From Thermoplasmata archaeon (lineage in GTDB: Archaea; Thermoplasmatota; Thermoplasmata; JAGHBH01): a stretch of 9,384 nt of DNA. A model generated the notes under the pieces. It made no database searches and was not told the DNA's origin. It saw only the letters and a list, made by a program, of their open reading frames with translations. Positions within the stretch are counted from its first letter, which is position 1; each line of letters begins with the position of its first letter. This document shows, one piece after another, positions 1 through 9,300 of this stretch. Both the position numbers and the translations under genes were made by a program. The DNA lies in the NCBI GenBank assembly GCA_030673205.1, contig DAOVJP010000035.1:1-9384 (forward strand), written 5' to 3'.

Positions 1-249
1 CCACCCACAAGCCTGATAAGGCCTGATGGCGGCTTTGGCCCAGAGGGCTGCAAGAACGCTACCGTCGAGATAGAGGCACAGAATGGAGGTGTGAGCGTCC
101 TGATGATACGCAAATACACCACAGGCGGATGGGTGAAGTATGAGCCCAGCCAAGAACCGTTCACATCTTACTTCAACATGGACGCGGACAAGGGGTACTT
201 CATCCAGGTGAGTGAAGACCCGACGAACGAATGGACCACAAGCTGGTAA
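1..249 (+). CDS. C-terminal end of a probable secreted or surface protein (5' partial)
   Basis: Frame 1 is open from the first base to a TAA at 247-249, giving the last 82 residues of a protein that starts upstream of the window. The segment looks like a compact beta-rich terminal domain: alternating hydrophobic stretches (ATVEIEAQNGGVSVLMIRKY), a W-V-K-Y strand, then D-K-G-Y-F-I-Q-V near the end. A 'GWxxYxP ... KGYFIxV' pattern is reminiscent of C-terminal domains of archaeal and bacterial extracellular repeat proteins; this is a resemblance from memory, not a search result. Base composition and ATA, GAC and ACC codon use match the giant surface gene downstream, supporting real coding sequence. 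There is no membrane anchor after the domain; the protein ends in T-T-S-W. Function is unknown. It converges on the minus-strand regulator gene, with 134 bp between the two stops. Confidence 0.7.
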   Translation, partial: PPTSLIRPDGGFGPEGCKNATVEIEAQNGGVSVLMIRKYTTGGWVKYEPSQEPFTSYFNMDADKGYFIQVSEDPTNEWTTSW

Positions 250-383
250 GAGCCCTCATGCTGAACGAGCGGGAAACCACGTGGCGGTGGCACTGCGCTG
301 AACGAGAGGGAGACAGCGTGGCGAAGTACAGAACGCTTAGTGGCCTAGAGGAGTGTGTTACTGGTAGCATCGTGTGCAGGAAG
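250..383. other. Convergent intergenic gap with degenerate tandem repeat
   Basis: This stretch lies between two convergent stop codons (TAA at 249 and the minus-strand TAA at 386-384). I see no T-run typical of archaeal intrinsic termination and no convincing hairpin. The 231-443 open frame across it has an unlikely composition and overlaps both flanking genes, so it is not called. The only visible structure is a 27-bp imperfect direct repeat, listed separately. Confidence 0.5.
260..323. repeat. 27-bp imperfect direct repeat, 37-bp period
   Basis: Positions 260-286 and 297-323 match at 23 of 27 bases. Both copies begin GCTGAACGAG and end CGTGGCG, with a 10-bp spacer. A much weaker third echo (GAACG followed by GTGGC) sits near 331-344. 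It lies directly after the upstream stop codon. It could be a decayed tandem duplication or a 3'-UTR element; two copies are too few to call a repeat family or CRISPR. Confidence 0.5.
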
Positions 384-2966
384 TTAGGACTTCAGCTCTT
401 CCATCTCTTTCGTGGCGCTTTCCATCTTTCTGGTGTTCTCTAGTCTTTCGAAGAGGTCGATGCACTGCAGATATTGCTTTCTGGAAAGGTCCTTCTTCCC
501 GGCCATGTTGAGCAGCCGAGCATAATGGAGGTGTACTTGGGCTATTATATCGGGCACTCCCGCATTTTTGGCTAGCTCCAGTGCGTTCACGTATTGTTCT
601 TCGCTCTTGTCCCATTCCTTCTTCTTTGAGTATATTTGGCCGAATATCATGTATAGGTGGGCAACTGTATCCTTTTCTTTCAGGCCTATTGCCAGTTTTT
701 CTGCTTTTTTGCAGTATTCCAGGGCTTTGTCCAGTTCTCCCAGATGGAGAAGGCTCTCTGCAGCATTGGACAATCCTGTGACAAGGTCGCTCATATAGCC
801 GTATTCTTCGGCTACTGCAATTGCCTTTTCGCTCCATTCGACCGAATTGCTGAATTCGCCTTTGAAATGGTATGCGACTCCCTTGTTGTTCAGCAATCCG
901 AAGATAAGATCTTTGTCCCCTGTCCTCTTGGCCATGGGAATGCTTCGGTCCAGGTATTCTATTGTCTTGTCGTATCTCCCGGTATACATGAATGTGCTGG
1001 CTATGTCCTTGTAGAGTCTGGCGGTCATCAGTTCGTCCATACTCCTTTTTGAATATTCCAGAGCCTCTTCGAAATAGTGGAGGGCTTTCTCGCTTTCTCC
1101 TCTTCTCCAAAACACGCGTCCAACGCCTCGGTGGGATTCTGCAAGGCCTTTCTCATCCCCTGCCTCATTGGACAGGTCGATGGATATAAAATAGTTCTCC
1201 AGTGCCTCTTCATAGCTGTTCCTTTTCCACATGGTTTCGCCAATATCCCGGTATGCCTCGGCTTCCCCTGCCCTGTCGCCAATTCCTGCGAATAGTTTTG
1301 TTGATGGCATATAATTGCCAAGTGCTTTGTCCAGTTCTGCCTGCATGGTGTATATCTTTCCTCGCAAAAGGAGCATCCACGGCTTCTGTTTTGGGTCGAT
1401 GGTATCGAGGGATATCTGCTCTATCACTTCAAGGAACTCCTGCCAATACCCTTTGTATATCAGTTCCCTGCCGCTTTCCAATGAGATATCTGTGACCCTT
1501 TGGAGAAGGTTTGCTTCGAGAAGGTGGTACAAAGCCTCAAGGGTGTTCTGAGAGGATCTATTTTTCTCTTCCAGATAGTAATTCGCAATGATCGTATGGT
1601 ACTGTTTCCTGTTGGATGGCAGCATCCTTCCGGAGCAAAAGGATTTGATCAGGTCGTGGACCCCGTAAAACTCGTCATCCCCCACGGTGTGCATCAATGA
1701 TTTCTTCACCAGGCCGCTGATAACACTATGCCCTATCTCCCCCCATGGCCTTCTATCTGCATCTCTTCCAGCATCTGCTGTCAACTCGCTGCCGCTGGTG
1801 TTCTTGCTTTCTTCCGGAGTGTTTCGCTCCACGTATCCTCCTGCAATTTCCAGGTATATGGCGGCAGGGGCGGGGTCCCTGAATAGGGATGCAACGTCCA
1901 GAATGGCACGTTCCTCTGTTGAGAGTTGGGACATGACCTCTTCTTCCAGATATTCCTTCATCGAATATCTATGAACACTTTTTCCGCCTTCGACCAGGGA
2001 CAAAGCCAGCGGATGCCCTCTTGTCACGTCATATATTCGTTTGCATTCTTCCGCATCAACACTCTTTGTGCTCAAGAACTGTAGGGAGCTGTTCTCATCC
2101 AGACCTGAGAGAGTGAGTTCTTGGACCGTCTTTTGTATTGCCACATCTTTGATGTCATAGTAGAAGCGCGGCACGTCCCTGCCGATGACGATCATCTTTG
2201 TCATTATGGTCCGGGGTAGGAGTTCAACGAGGCTCCCGAAGATCCTTTTTATATCTTTGTTCTGGAGTTTTTGGTAGTCGTCGAAGACCAGGAGGGCGTT
2301 CATGTTCTCCAGATCTTTCTCCAGTATGAATGAGAGTTCATTGATGTCCATTACTTCTTTGTTGTCTAGATAGGACTCCAAGCTCTTCTTCCCCACTTCT
2401 GATAGGAATTCGGCAAAGCGTGTCAGGAACGGCCTTAACGAGCTCCATTCGTGGAACTTGTACCAGAAGAGATTGGTTTCCTGGCAGAACTGGTCGATGG
2501 TCTTGCTGATGAACACGGTCTTCCCTATGCCTGCCATTCCTTTTACGACAAATATCTTGGTCCTTGGAGAGCGAAACCAATCGTGAAAGATATCCATCTC
2601 CTCTTCTCGTCCATAGAAGCGTCGGACCTTTGGCCGTTGGGATGCGAAGTCCGTATATCTCTTTATGACCCCCTCATCCCTCATCGTTTTCAGTTCGATC
2701 CGCCCTTTTGCAGTAAGGAAATATGCATTCATCCTACGCTTTCTTTCTCCCACATGCCGCTTTTCGGAGTACACCATTTCCGACTCTTCAAGCCGTTTCA
2801 ATATTCGGGAGACCTGGCTCTTGTCTATGCCAACCTTTTGAGCCAGGCCTTCTTGTGTTATCTCGAAAGGGACGGCGAACTTATCGCTGAAAGATGCTCT
2901 CCTCTCGAGAGCAAGAAGCACATCATCTACTGCGGTCGACATCCATTGCGGATACGGCGACCACAT
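384..2966 (-). CDS. winged-HTH / STAND (NB-ARC-like) ATPase / TPR regulator
   Basis: An 860-residue multidomain signal-transduction ATPase, probably a cytoplasmic DNA-binding regulator. Residues about 12-92 form a MarR-like winged helix: ITQEGLAQKVGIDKSQVSRI is the helix-turn-helix, followed by a basic wing (HVGERKRR) and a strand. Residues 116-131 (RFYGREEEMDIFHDWF) are the box before the P-loop. Walker A is GMAGIGKT at 143-150, Walker B is ALLVFDD at 224-230, a sensor strand MIVIGRD is at 258-264, the GxP motif is RGHPLAL at 316-322, and an MHD-like VHD is at 436-438. Residues 569-844 contain seven TPRs in an exact 40-residue register, with an eighth, more divergent one at about 532-564. 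Known STAND proteins use the NTPase as a ligand-gated switch with repeats as sensor. The ATG at 2966 has no Shine-Dalgarno; an alternative start is Met9 (ATG at 2942-2940), which would lose only a non-domain extension. The hydrophilic stretch 381-410 looks like a loop inserted in the helical region before the VHD motif. The target of regulation is inferred, not shown. Confidence 0.93.
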   Translation of the reverse strand: MWSPYPQWMSTAVDDVLLALERRASFSDKFAVPFEITQEGLAQKVGIDKSQVSRILKRLEESEMVYSEKRHVGERKRRMNAYFLTAKGRIELKTMRDEGVIKRYTDFASQRPKVRRFYGREEEMDIFHDWFRSPRTKIFVVKGMAGIGKTVFISKTIDQFCQETNLFWYKFHEWSSLRPFLTRFAEFLSEVGKKSLESYLDNKEVMDINELSFILEKDLENMNALLVFDDYQKLQNKDIKRIFGSLVELLPRTIMTKMIVIGRDVPRFYYDIKDVAIQKTVQELTLSGLDENSSLQFLSTKSVDAEECKRIYDVTRGHPLALSLVEGGKSVHRYSMKEYLEEEVMSQLSTEERAILDVASLFRDPAPAAIYLEIAGGYVERNTPEESKNTSGSELTADAGRDADRRPWGEIGHSVISGLVKKSLMHTVGDDEFYGVHDLIKSFCSGRMLPSNRKQYHTIIANYYLEEKNRSSQNTLEALYHLLEANLLQRVTDISLESGRELIYKGYWQEFLEVIEQISLDTIDPKQKPWMLLLRGKIYTMQAELDKALGNYMPSTKLFAGIGDRAGEAEAYRDIGETMWKRNSYEEALENYFISIDLSNEAGDEKGLAESHRGVGRVFWRRGESEKALHYFEEALEYSKRSMDELMTARLYKDIASTFMYTGRYDKTIEYLDRSIPMAKRTGDKDLIFGLLNNKGVAYHFKGEFSNSVEWSEKAIAVAEEYGYMSDLVTGLSNAAESLLHLGELDKALEYCKKAEKLAIGLKEKDTVAHLYMIFGQIYSKKKEWDKSEEQYVNALELAKNAGVPDIIAQVHLHYARLLNMAGKKDLSRKQYLQCIDLFERLENTRKMESATKEMEELKS
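2691..2933 (-). other. Winged helix-turn-helix domain region of the STAND regulator
   Basis: Encodes residues about 12-92 of the regulator. The order is helix (DDVLLALERR), strand, E-G-L-A-Q-K-V-G-I-D-K-S-Q-V-S-R-I-L-K-R recognition unit, the conserved L-x-E-S-E-M-V-Y turn, a strongly basic wing and the Y-F-L-T-A-K-G strand that ends MarR-like domains. It points to DNA binding, with dyad operators expected for such folds. Confidence 0.85.
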
Positions 2967-3028
2967 TAATAATCTTTACTAGAATCCATTGTGCATCATA
3001 CCGGGAAAAAGAGATAGGATACGCAACT

Positions 3029-3049
3029 TTCGCTCAACAAATGAACGAA
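3029..3049. promoter_or_regulatory. Dyad, candidate operator abutting the TATA box
   Basis: TTCGCTCA-acaaa-TGAACGAA is an inverted repeat with 8-bp arms, one mismatched pair (3033/3045) and a 5-bp spacer. It ends 2 bp before the TATA box, over the BRE and upstream-activator position. It lies between a winged-helix regulator gene and its divergent neighbour, which is where an autoregulatory or neighbour-regulating operator is expected. Binding by the regulator is inferred only from position and symmetry. Confidence 0.4.
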
Positions 3050-3051
3050 CC

Positions 3052-3059
3052 TTTATATC
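3052..3059 (+). promoter_or_regulatory. Archaeal TATA box (TTTATATC)
   Basis: TTTATATC is one base from the common archaeal TTTATATA form. Archaeal transcription usually starts about 25-30 bp downstream of the box, here near 3080-3087. That places the start of the mRNA almost on the ATG at 3087 and predicts an essentially leaderless transcript for the 54-codon ORF, with the giant gene following at 3248. Confidence 0.6.
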
Positions 3060-3086
3060 GGGTGGCTTCCAAATGTCATTTGCTCT

Positions 3087-3251
3087 ATGGTGATGCTTAT
3101 GCTCCCTGAGAAGGTTAGAAAGGCAGAGGAAGCCCGGGATTGGGCGTGTTTTGTGTCCTTCCTCGAAGAAAGCGAATCAAAGCTATCCACAGAAGAGCAT
3201 TCTAAGGAAAGATCGATAGATAAAGCGGATATAAAGGAGGAACAAAAATGA
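3087..3251 (+). CDS. 54-residue charged small protein or leader ORF
   Basis: The ATG at 3087 opens a 54-codon frame ending in TGA at 3249-3251. The product begins MVMLMLPEKVRKAEE and is rich in Glu, Lys and Ser, probably helical, with a short aromatic patch (DWACFVSFL) and no signal peptide, membrane segment or recognised domain. Three points favour a real gene. The start lies where the TATA box at 3052-3059 predicts transcription to begin. The stop overlaps the giant gene's ATG as ATGA, an arrangement typical of translational coupling. Its last codons (DIKEEQK) carry the Shine-Dalgarno of the next gene. Alternative starts at 3093 and 3099 would shorten it by two or four residues. It could instead be non-coding 5' leader of the giant gene. 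Function is unknown. Confidence 0.5.
   Translation: MVMLMLPEKVRKAEEARDWACFVSFLEESESKLSTEEHSKERSIDKADIKEEQK
3233..3240 (+). promoter_or_regulatory. Strong Shine-Dalgarno for the giant surface gene
   Basis: AAAGGAGG ends 7 nt before the ATG at 3248. It fixes the start of the giant gene and contrasts with the regulator and the small ORF, which have no such site. It lies inside the end of the 54-codon ORF, as expected for an internal, coupled start. Confidence 0.85.
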
Positions 3252-3319
3252 TAAAAACAATAGCCTATGGTATAGTACTACTGTTCTGTTTGTCAAGCGT
3301 CAGTCCCCTGGTCACAGGC
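3248..3319 (+). other. Signal peptide region of the giant protein
   Basis: MIK, then a hydrophobic core running from about Thr4 to Val22, then T-G-G-S-T-S. This is a typical Sec n/h/c layout with cleavage likely somewhere in residues 22-27. The residues before Cys14 are L-L-F, which does not fit the L-[AS]-[GA]-C lipobox. Confidence 0.75.
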
Positions 3320-6300
3320 GGGTCTACCAGCCCCTGGGCGCTGGAAGAGAACGAGGTTCGGATGGAAGAGGCTGTTCTCTCCGAACCGACAGCTGAAAGA
3401 GGAGAACCCCTTTCTTCCCAGTCTGTTCTAGTGGTGGATGCTGGCGGGATAATGCAATCATACTATAACACTCTGAACAACATCGGCCAACCGTATGACA
3501 TGGGCATACCAGCCTCCGACCTCACCACATATGATATTGTGATATGGGTGGAATATCTGGATGCACCGAACGCCACGGAGCGAGACAACATATCCTCATA
3601 TCTGGATGGCGGTGGCAAACTGTATATCAACGGAGAGGACATAGGATATGTGTTGTCTCTGACCGCCCCAGTATGGTATAGGGATTATCTCCATGCGGCA
3701 TATCATGGGGATGACTCCAACGGCACCCACCTGGATGGCATCCCTGGTGACCCGATAACGGATGGGATGGCCGGGCTTGATCTCAGACCGGATGGGGATG
3801 TTCGATGGCCCGATCGTATCGACACACCGCCATTGGACCCTGACGCAGAGGTGATGTTCAATTATGGGGGCGGAGACGTTCCCGGCACCCCTGCGGCCGT
3901 CAGGGCGGACACGGGCACGCACAAGACGGTATACATGGCCTGTCAGTATTTCGAAGCGAGCGATGGGGACATCCAAGAGAACAAGGACGTTTTGATGCAG
4001 AAGATAATCAATTGGTTCGATCCATGCCCTCCGCCGGAGATAACCCACACCCCCCTGCCGAACACGGAGAGCACATCCCCGTATCTGGTCACCGCGGATA
4101 TAACAGATGATAACGCATTCACTGCCACCCTATATTGGGGCACGGATGGTGTGAGCTATGCGTCTCTAGCCATGATCCCTGGCGCAGGGGATTCATACAG
4201 CAGAAGCATACCTGGACAAAGCCAGCCCACCACCGTATACTATTATATCGAGGTCGTGGACACGGATGCGATAGTGAACACGGTCACCCACCCGACGGGA
4301 GCTCCGACGGCCAACCACTCCTTCCTTGTCGACGAGGACCTGGAAGACCCGACCATAGTCCATTCACCCCATCTGGACACGGTCAGCCTCGCTCCCTACC
4401 CTATAGTGGCAACGATAACGGACAACTTAGAACTGAATTCCGCCCAGATATTCGTCCATTATAACACTGACGGCGGGGTGGTGTACACGCCTATTCCGAT
4501 GACCAACATAGGGGGGGACGAATTCAGCGCTAGCATCCCCGGCCAATCCATAGGCACCACGATATACTATTATATCAGTGCAGAGGACACGTCCGCCGCA
4601 CAGAACACCGGATTCCACCCTGTAGGAGCGCCAGGGACCAGACATCAGTTCACGATAACGGACACACGCTCACTTCTAATTGTGGATGCGGAGAACAGTG
4701 GCCTGATAGGCAACTACACCGTCGCGCTGGACAACATAGGCCTATCCTATGATGTCGGCACATCCGTATCCCACAACATCTCGTTCTATCGCAATGTCAT
4801 CTGGATAGAGGACAACGACGGCCCGGACGCTGAAGAACGGGTCAACATAACCGCTTTCTTGAGCGGTGGGGGGAACATGTACATCAATGGAGAGGACATA
4901 GGCTCGAAAGCAGACACATACCAATGGTTGGACTGGTACCACGAGAACCTCCGTGCCAGATTCGTGAGGGATAACTCATTGATAGATATGATAGACGGGA
5001 TATCAGGAGACCCGATAACGGATGGCATGGCCAACCTTCCATTGACCGACAGCGAACCCGATGTTCTCACAGCTTATGACAGCACGGCCAGCGCCATATT
5101 CGAATATGATGACGATTTCATCTTGGCAGGGCTAAAGGCCGATACGGGTACATACAAAGTGGTCTATATCTCGGGCCAGTATTTCGAGGGTCCGGACGGT
5201 CAGGCCAACAAGGACCTGTTGATGGAGAGGATACTGGCATGGCTCGATATATTCCTCATCATGCCGGTCATAACCCATACGCCGTTGATGGACACGGAGG
5301 ATACTGCGAACCCGTACCCCGTAGTAGCGACGATATTAGGCGATGATCTGAGCGTTCCTGAAGTATTTTGGAGTACCGATGGTGTGAGCTATACTCCCGT
5401 ATCCATGTCCGATATTGGGGGGGACGAGTATAGCGGCAACATCCCCGCTCAAACAGCAGGCACCACCGTATACTACTATGTAGAGGCGACCAACACATTC
5501 GGATATGATTCGACGCACCCGGATGGCGCCCCTGTTGACAACCACACCTTCTACGTGGGCGTGGATGCCACCCCCCCGGTCATAGAGGACCACACCCCTC
5601 TAGTGGACACGCCAAACACCGACCCCTATCCGGTGACGGCCACGATAACGGACAACATGGAACTGGACACCAACGAGCTTTATGTGCATTACAGCACAGA
5701 TGGAGGGGCGAACTATCTCTCAGCATCGATGACCAATGTTGGGGGGGACGTTTACAGCGCCGACATACCTGGCCAGATATTAGGTACCACGGTATGCTAT
5801 TATATCAGCGCAAAGGACACCGCCAACTCGCCGAACACGGGTTTCGATCCTTTTGGAGCGCCAGCGATCAATTACACCTTTGATGTGGTGAATGCGCTGC
5901 CCCTGCTACTGGTGGACGCGTCAGATAACGTAGGGTTCATAAACCCATATATCGCCACCCTTGACAGCATCGGTCAGACATATGATCTTGGCGACGAGGC
6001 ATCTTCACTTGATGGATATAACACCGTGATATGGGTGGAGAGGGGCGGCGCACCGGATCACACTGATGATTACGGGGAACAGGACAACATCACCGCATTC
6101 CTGAACGCTGGCGGCAACCTGTACATCAATGGTGAGGACATAGGATACCAGTTCCGCAATAATGTCACTGCGACTCTGTGGTACAACACGTACCTCCATG
6201 CTGCCTATGACGATGACGATTCGGGTGCTACCCTTGCAAATGGAGTCTCGGGCGACCCCATTACCGATGGGATGTCCGGACTCCCGATAACCAGTTCGTG

Positions 6301-9300
6301 GCCAGAGCTTATGCACATACCTGTTGCGGATCCGGATGCGGATGTGATGTTCACCTATGTGGATGGCGCCCCAGGCACCCCTGCGGCCATCAGGGCGGAC
6401 ACAGGCACATACAAGACGGTCTACATTGCCTATCGATACTTTGAAAGTGGCGACGCCCAGGCTAACAAGGACGACCTGATGCAGAAGATACTCTATTGGC
6501 TCAACCCAGCCGGCGCCGTGCCGATAATAACGCACACACCTCTGGGAGATACGCATAGCACATCCGATTACACGGTCACCGCGGAGATCACCGACGACAG
6601 CCTGGCCACCACCACCCTCTACTGGTGTACTGATGGCACGAGTTTTGATCATGTCGTGCCCATGGTAGTTGGTGTGGGGGATAATTACAGCGCCAACATC
6701 GATGGACAGGCATGGGGTACCACGGTCTCCTATTACATCAGGGCCACGGACGGCGACTCCAATGTTGTCACCGATCCCAGTGACGCCCCCGTCAGCGCAC
6801 ACGCCTTCCTGGTCGATGAGGACACGGAGGCGCCAGTCATAGTTCACACGCCCCGTCCGGACTCCGTTGGCTCCAACCCGTATCCAATAGTGGCAACGGT
6901 AACGGACAACATAGAACTGGACGCCACCCAGGTATTCGTTCATTACAATATGAATGGCGGCGCGGTATACACGCCTATTCCGATCACCAACACAGGAGGG
7001 GACGAGTACCGTGCTAGCATCCCTGGCCAGCCCATAGGGACCACGATATACTATTATATCAGCGCAAAGGACACATCCGTCGCGCATAACATGGGTGTCC
7101 ACCCTGCGGGGGCGCCAGCCACCAATCACTCGTTCGACATAGTGACCAAACTCCCATTGCTCGTGGTGGACGCGGCGGACATAGGAACGATAGGTAATTA
7201 CACCACAGCCCTGGACAATCTTGGCATATCCTATTCTCTCGGGTCATCGGTATCCCACATCCTCTCAGAATACCAGAACGTCATCTGGATAGAGGATGAT
7301 GACCCCCCGGACGCTGAAGAACGGGCCAACCTAACTGCCTTCATGGATGGAGGAGGAAACCTGTACATCAACGGTGAGGATCTGGGAGATGACCTAGGCA
7401 CTGTTGGTGTCGGCGAATCCCCCGGGTTCTATGCTGACTACCTCCACGCCGATCATATAGATTCTAGCGCCGTTAATGAATTCATCGATGGGGTTCCAGG
7501 AGACCCGATAACCGATGGAATGAACGATCTCGAGCTGAACTGGAATTGGGCCAATGTCATCGCCCCGTACGATGCTACGGCCAGCTCCATCTTCACATTT
7601 GATGGAAGTGCGGACGTTGCCGGGATAAAAGCGGACACTGGCACATACAAAGTGGTCTATATCTCAGGCCAGTACTTTGAGCACTATTGGGAGCCACAGG
7701 CAGGCAAGGACCTTCTCATGGAGAGGATATTGACATGGCTCAACCCGGATCTCTTGGTGCCCACCATAATCCACACGCCATTGGTGGACACAGAGGACAC
7801 ATCGAACCCATATCCTGTGGTGGCGAATATAACCGACAACGATCTGGACACCAAGATCATGTATTGGAGCACCGATGGAGTGAGCTATACGCCCGTGACC
7901 ATGTCCCTCATAAGCGGGGATGATTACACTGCCGATATTCCAGCGCAGATATCCGGTACGACGGCCTACTATTACATAGAGGCCACCAACACGGCCGGGT
8001 TCGATGCGACCCACCCCGATGGCGCTCCTGCCGTCAACCACACCTTCTACGTGGGTGTGGACGCCGACCCCCCGATCATAGAGCACACACCACTCACCGA
8101 CACACTCAGCACCAACGCCTATCACGTAGTGGCAACGATAACGGACAACATGGAACTGGATACCAACCAGATATTCGTCCATTACAACATCGACGGCGGG
8201 CCGGACTATGCGAGCATACCGATGACGGACATAGGGGGGAACGAGTTCAGTGCCTACATACCCGGCCAGAAGGTCGTGGGCACCACCGTATACTATTATA
8301 TCAGCGCAACGGACACGTCCAGCGTACCGAACACCGGATATCACCCACTCTGGGCTCCGATAACCACCAACCAGTTCACTATAGTAGAAATACTGCCGCT
8401 GCTCGTGGTGGACGCCTTGGGTAATATAACCAATTACACCGCCACACTGGACAGCATAGGCCTGCCATATGATGTCGCCAGTACGGAAGAGACCTATGAC
8501 ATGTGCTCCTATGCGAATGTGATATGGGTGCAGGGCTCTGGAGGACCGGACCAGTACGCACGGCCGAACATCACCACCTTCTTGAGCAACGGCGGCAACC
8601 TCTACATCAACGGCCAGGACATAGGGAGTGGGGCAGAGATAGTGGGCTGGCTTGATTGGTATAATAGCACCCTCCACGCACATTATATAGCGACTGACTC
8701 GGGAGGCACACGGGTCACTGGAGTTCCCGGGGATCCGATAACCGATGGGATGGTGGATTATGATATTCCCTCTGGCTCGGGCCTATGGCCGGAGGAGATA
8801 GCCCCGTACGACGGCGCAGCCAGCAGCATATTCACATACGATATCGGCGCGAAGGTGGGAGCCATAAAGGTAGACACGGCCGTGTACAAAGTGGTCTACA
8901 TAGGATTCCGATACTTTGAAGGCACGGAGGATGGCCAGGATAATAGAGACCACTTGATGATGAGAATACTCTCATGGCTTGACCCATCGCTCCAAAAGCC
9001 AGAGATAACCCACACCCCTCTGCCTAGTACAGAAAGCACATCGGACTACACAGCAACAGCCACAATAATCGACAACAACCTCGTGTCACAGATATTGTAC
9101 TGGAGCACAGACGGCGTGAGCTTCACTCCCGAGGCGATGGCCAATATCGGGGGGGACGAGTACAGTGCAAATATACCTGGCCAAAGCTGGGGAACCACCG
9201 TATACTATTACATCAAGGTCACGGACGGGGATGGCAACATCGATAAAGACCCGAAGGACGCCCCATATCACACGTTCCTGGTCGACGAGGACACGGGAGC

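Larger units (their letters stand above)
2967..3086. promoter_or_regulatory. Divergent promoter region
   Basis: A 120-bp region between the minus-strand regulator start (2966) and the plus-strand small ORF start (3087). It is AT-rich compared with its flanks. The plus-strand promoter elements are clear. For the minus strand there is no equally good TATA box at leaderless distance. The same AT box read in reverse (GATATAAA, 3059-3052) could serve it with a leader of about 60 nt, so the two genes may share one core element. That second use is speculative. Confidence 0.55.

Noticed and set aside
231..443. 70-residue plus-strand frame across the intergenic gap
   Set aside because: Overlaps both flanking genes out of frame and has no promoter, ribosome site or recognisable domain. 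It only spans the direct repeat.
358..1110. 250-residue minus-strand frame overlapping the regulator
   Set aside because: Out of frame with the TPR region, Arg/Gln/Ser-rich and low-quality. The overlapping frame has eight regular TPRs.
2451..2969. 172-residue plus-strand frame opposite the regulator N-terminus
   Set aside because: Antisense to the winged-helix and P-loop region, which has intact motifs; no ribosome site or domain.
3248..3319. Lipoprotein signal peptide at Cys14
   Set aside because: The residues before Cys14 are L-L-F, not a lipobox, and Cys14 lies within the hydrophobic core.
3419..4030. Active protease or amidotransferase
   Set aside because: The fold-level resemblance is to a degenerate module. 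No conserved Cys-His pair or subtilase catalytic motifs are seen in the part of the protein present here.
6005..7129. 374-residue open frame on the minus strand
   Set aside because: It lies wholly antisense to repeat unit 3 and part of C3. Similar antisense frames recur in other units (for example 7664-8683) because the repeated sense codons lack antisense stops. It has no plausible domain, and the plus frame has clear motifs.
7664..8683. 339-residue open frame on the minus strand
   Set aside because: Same artefact, antisense to B4, C4 and A5. Its composition is a mirrored version of the repeat codons.
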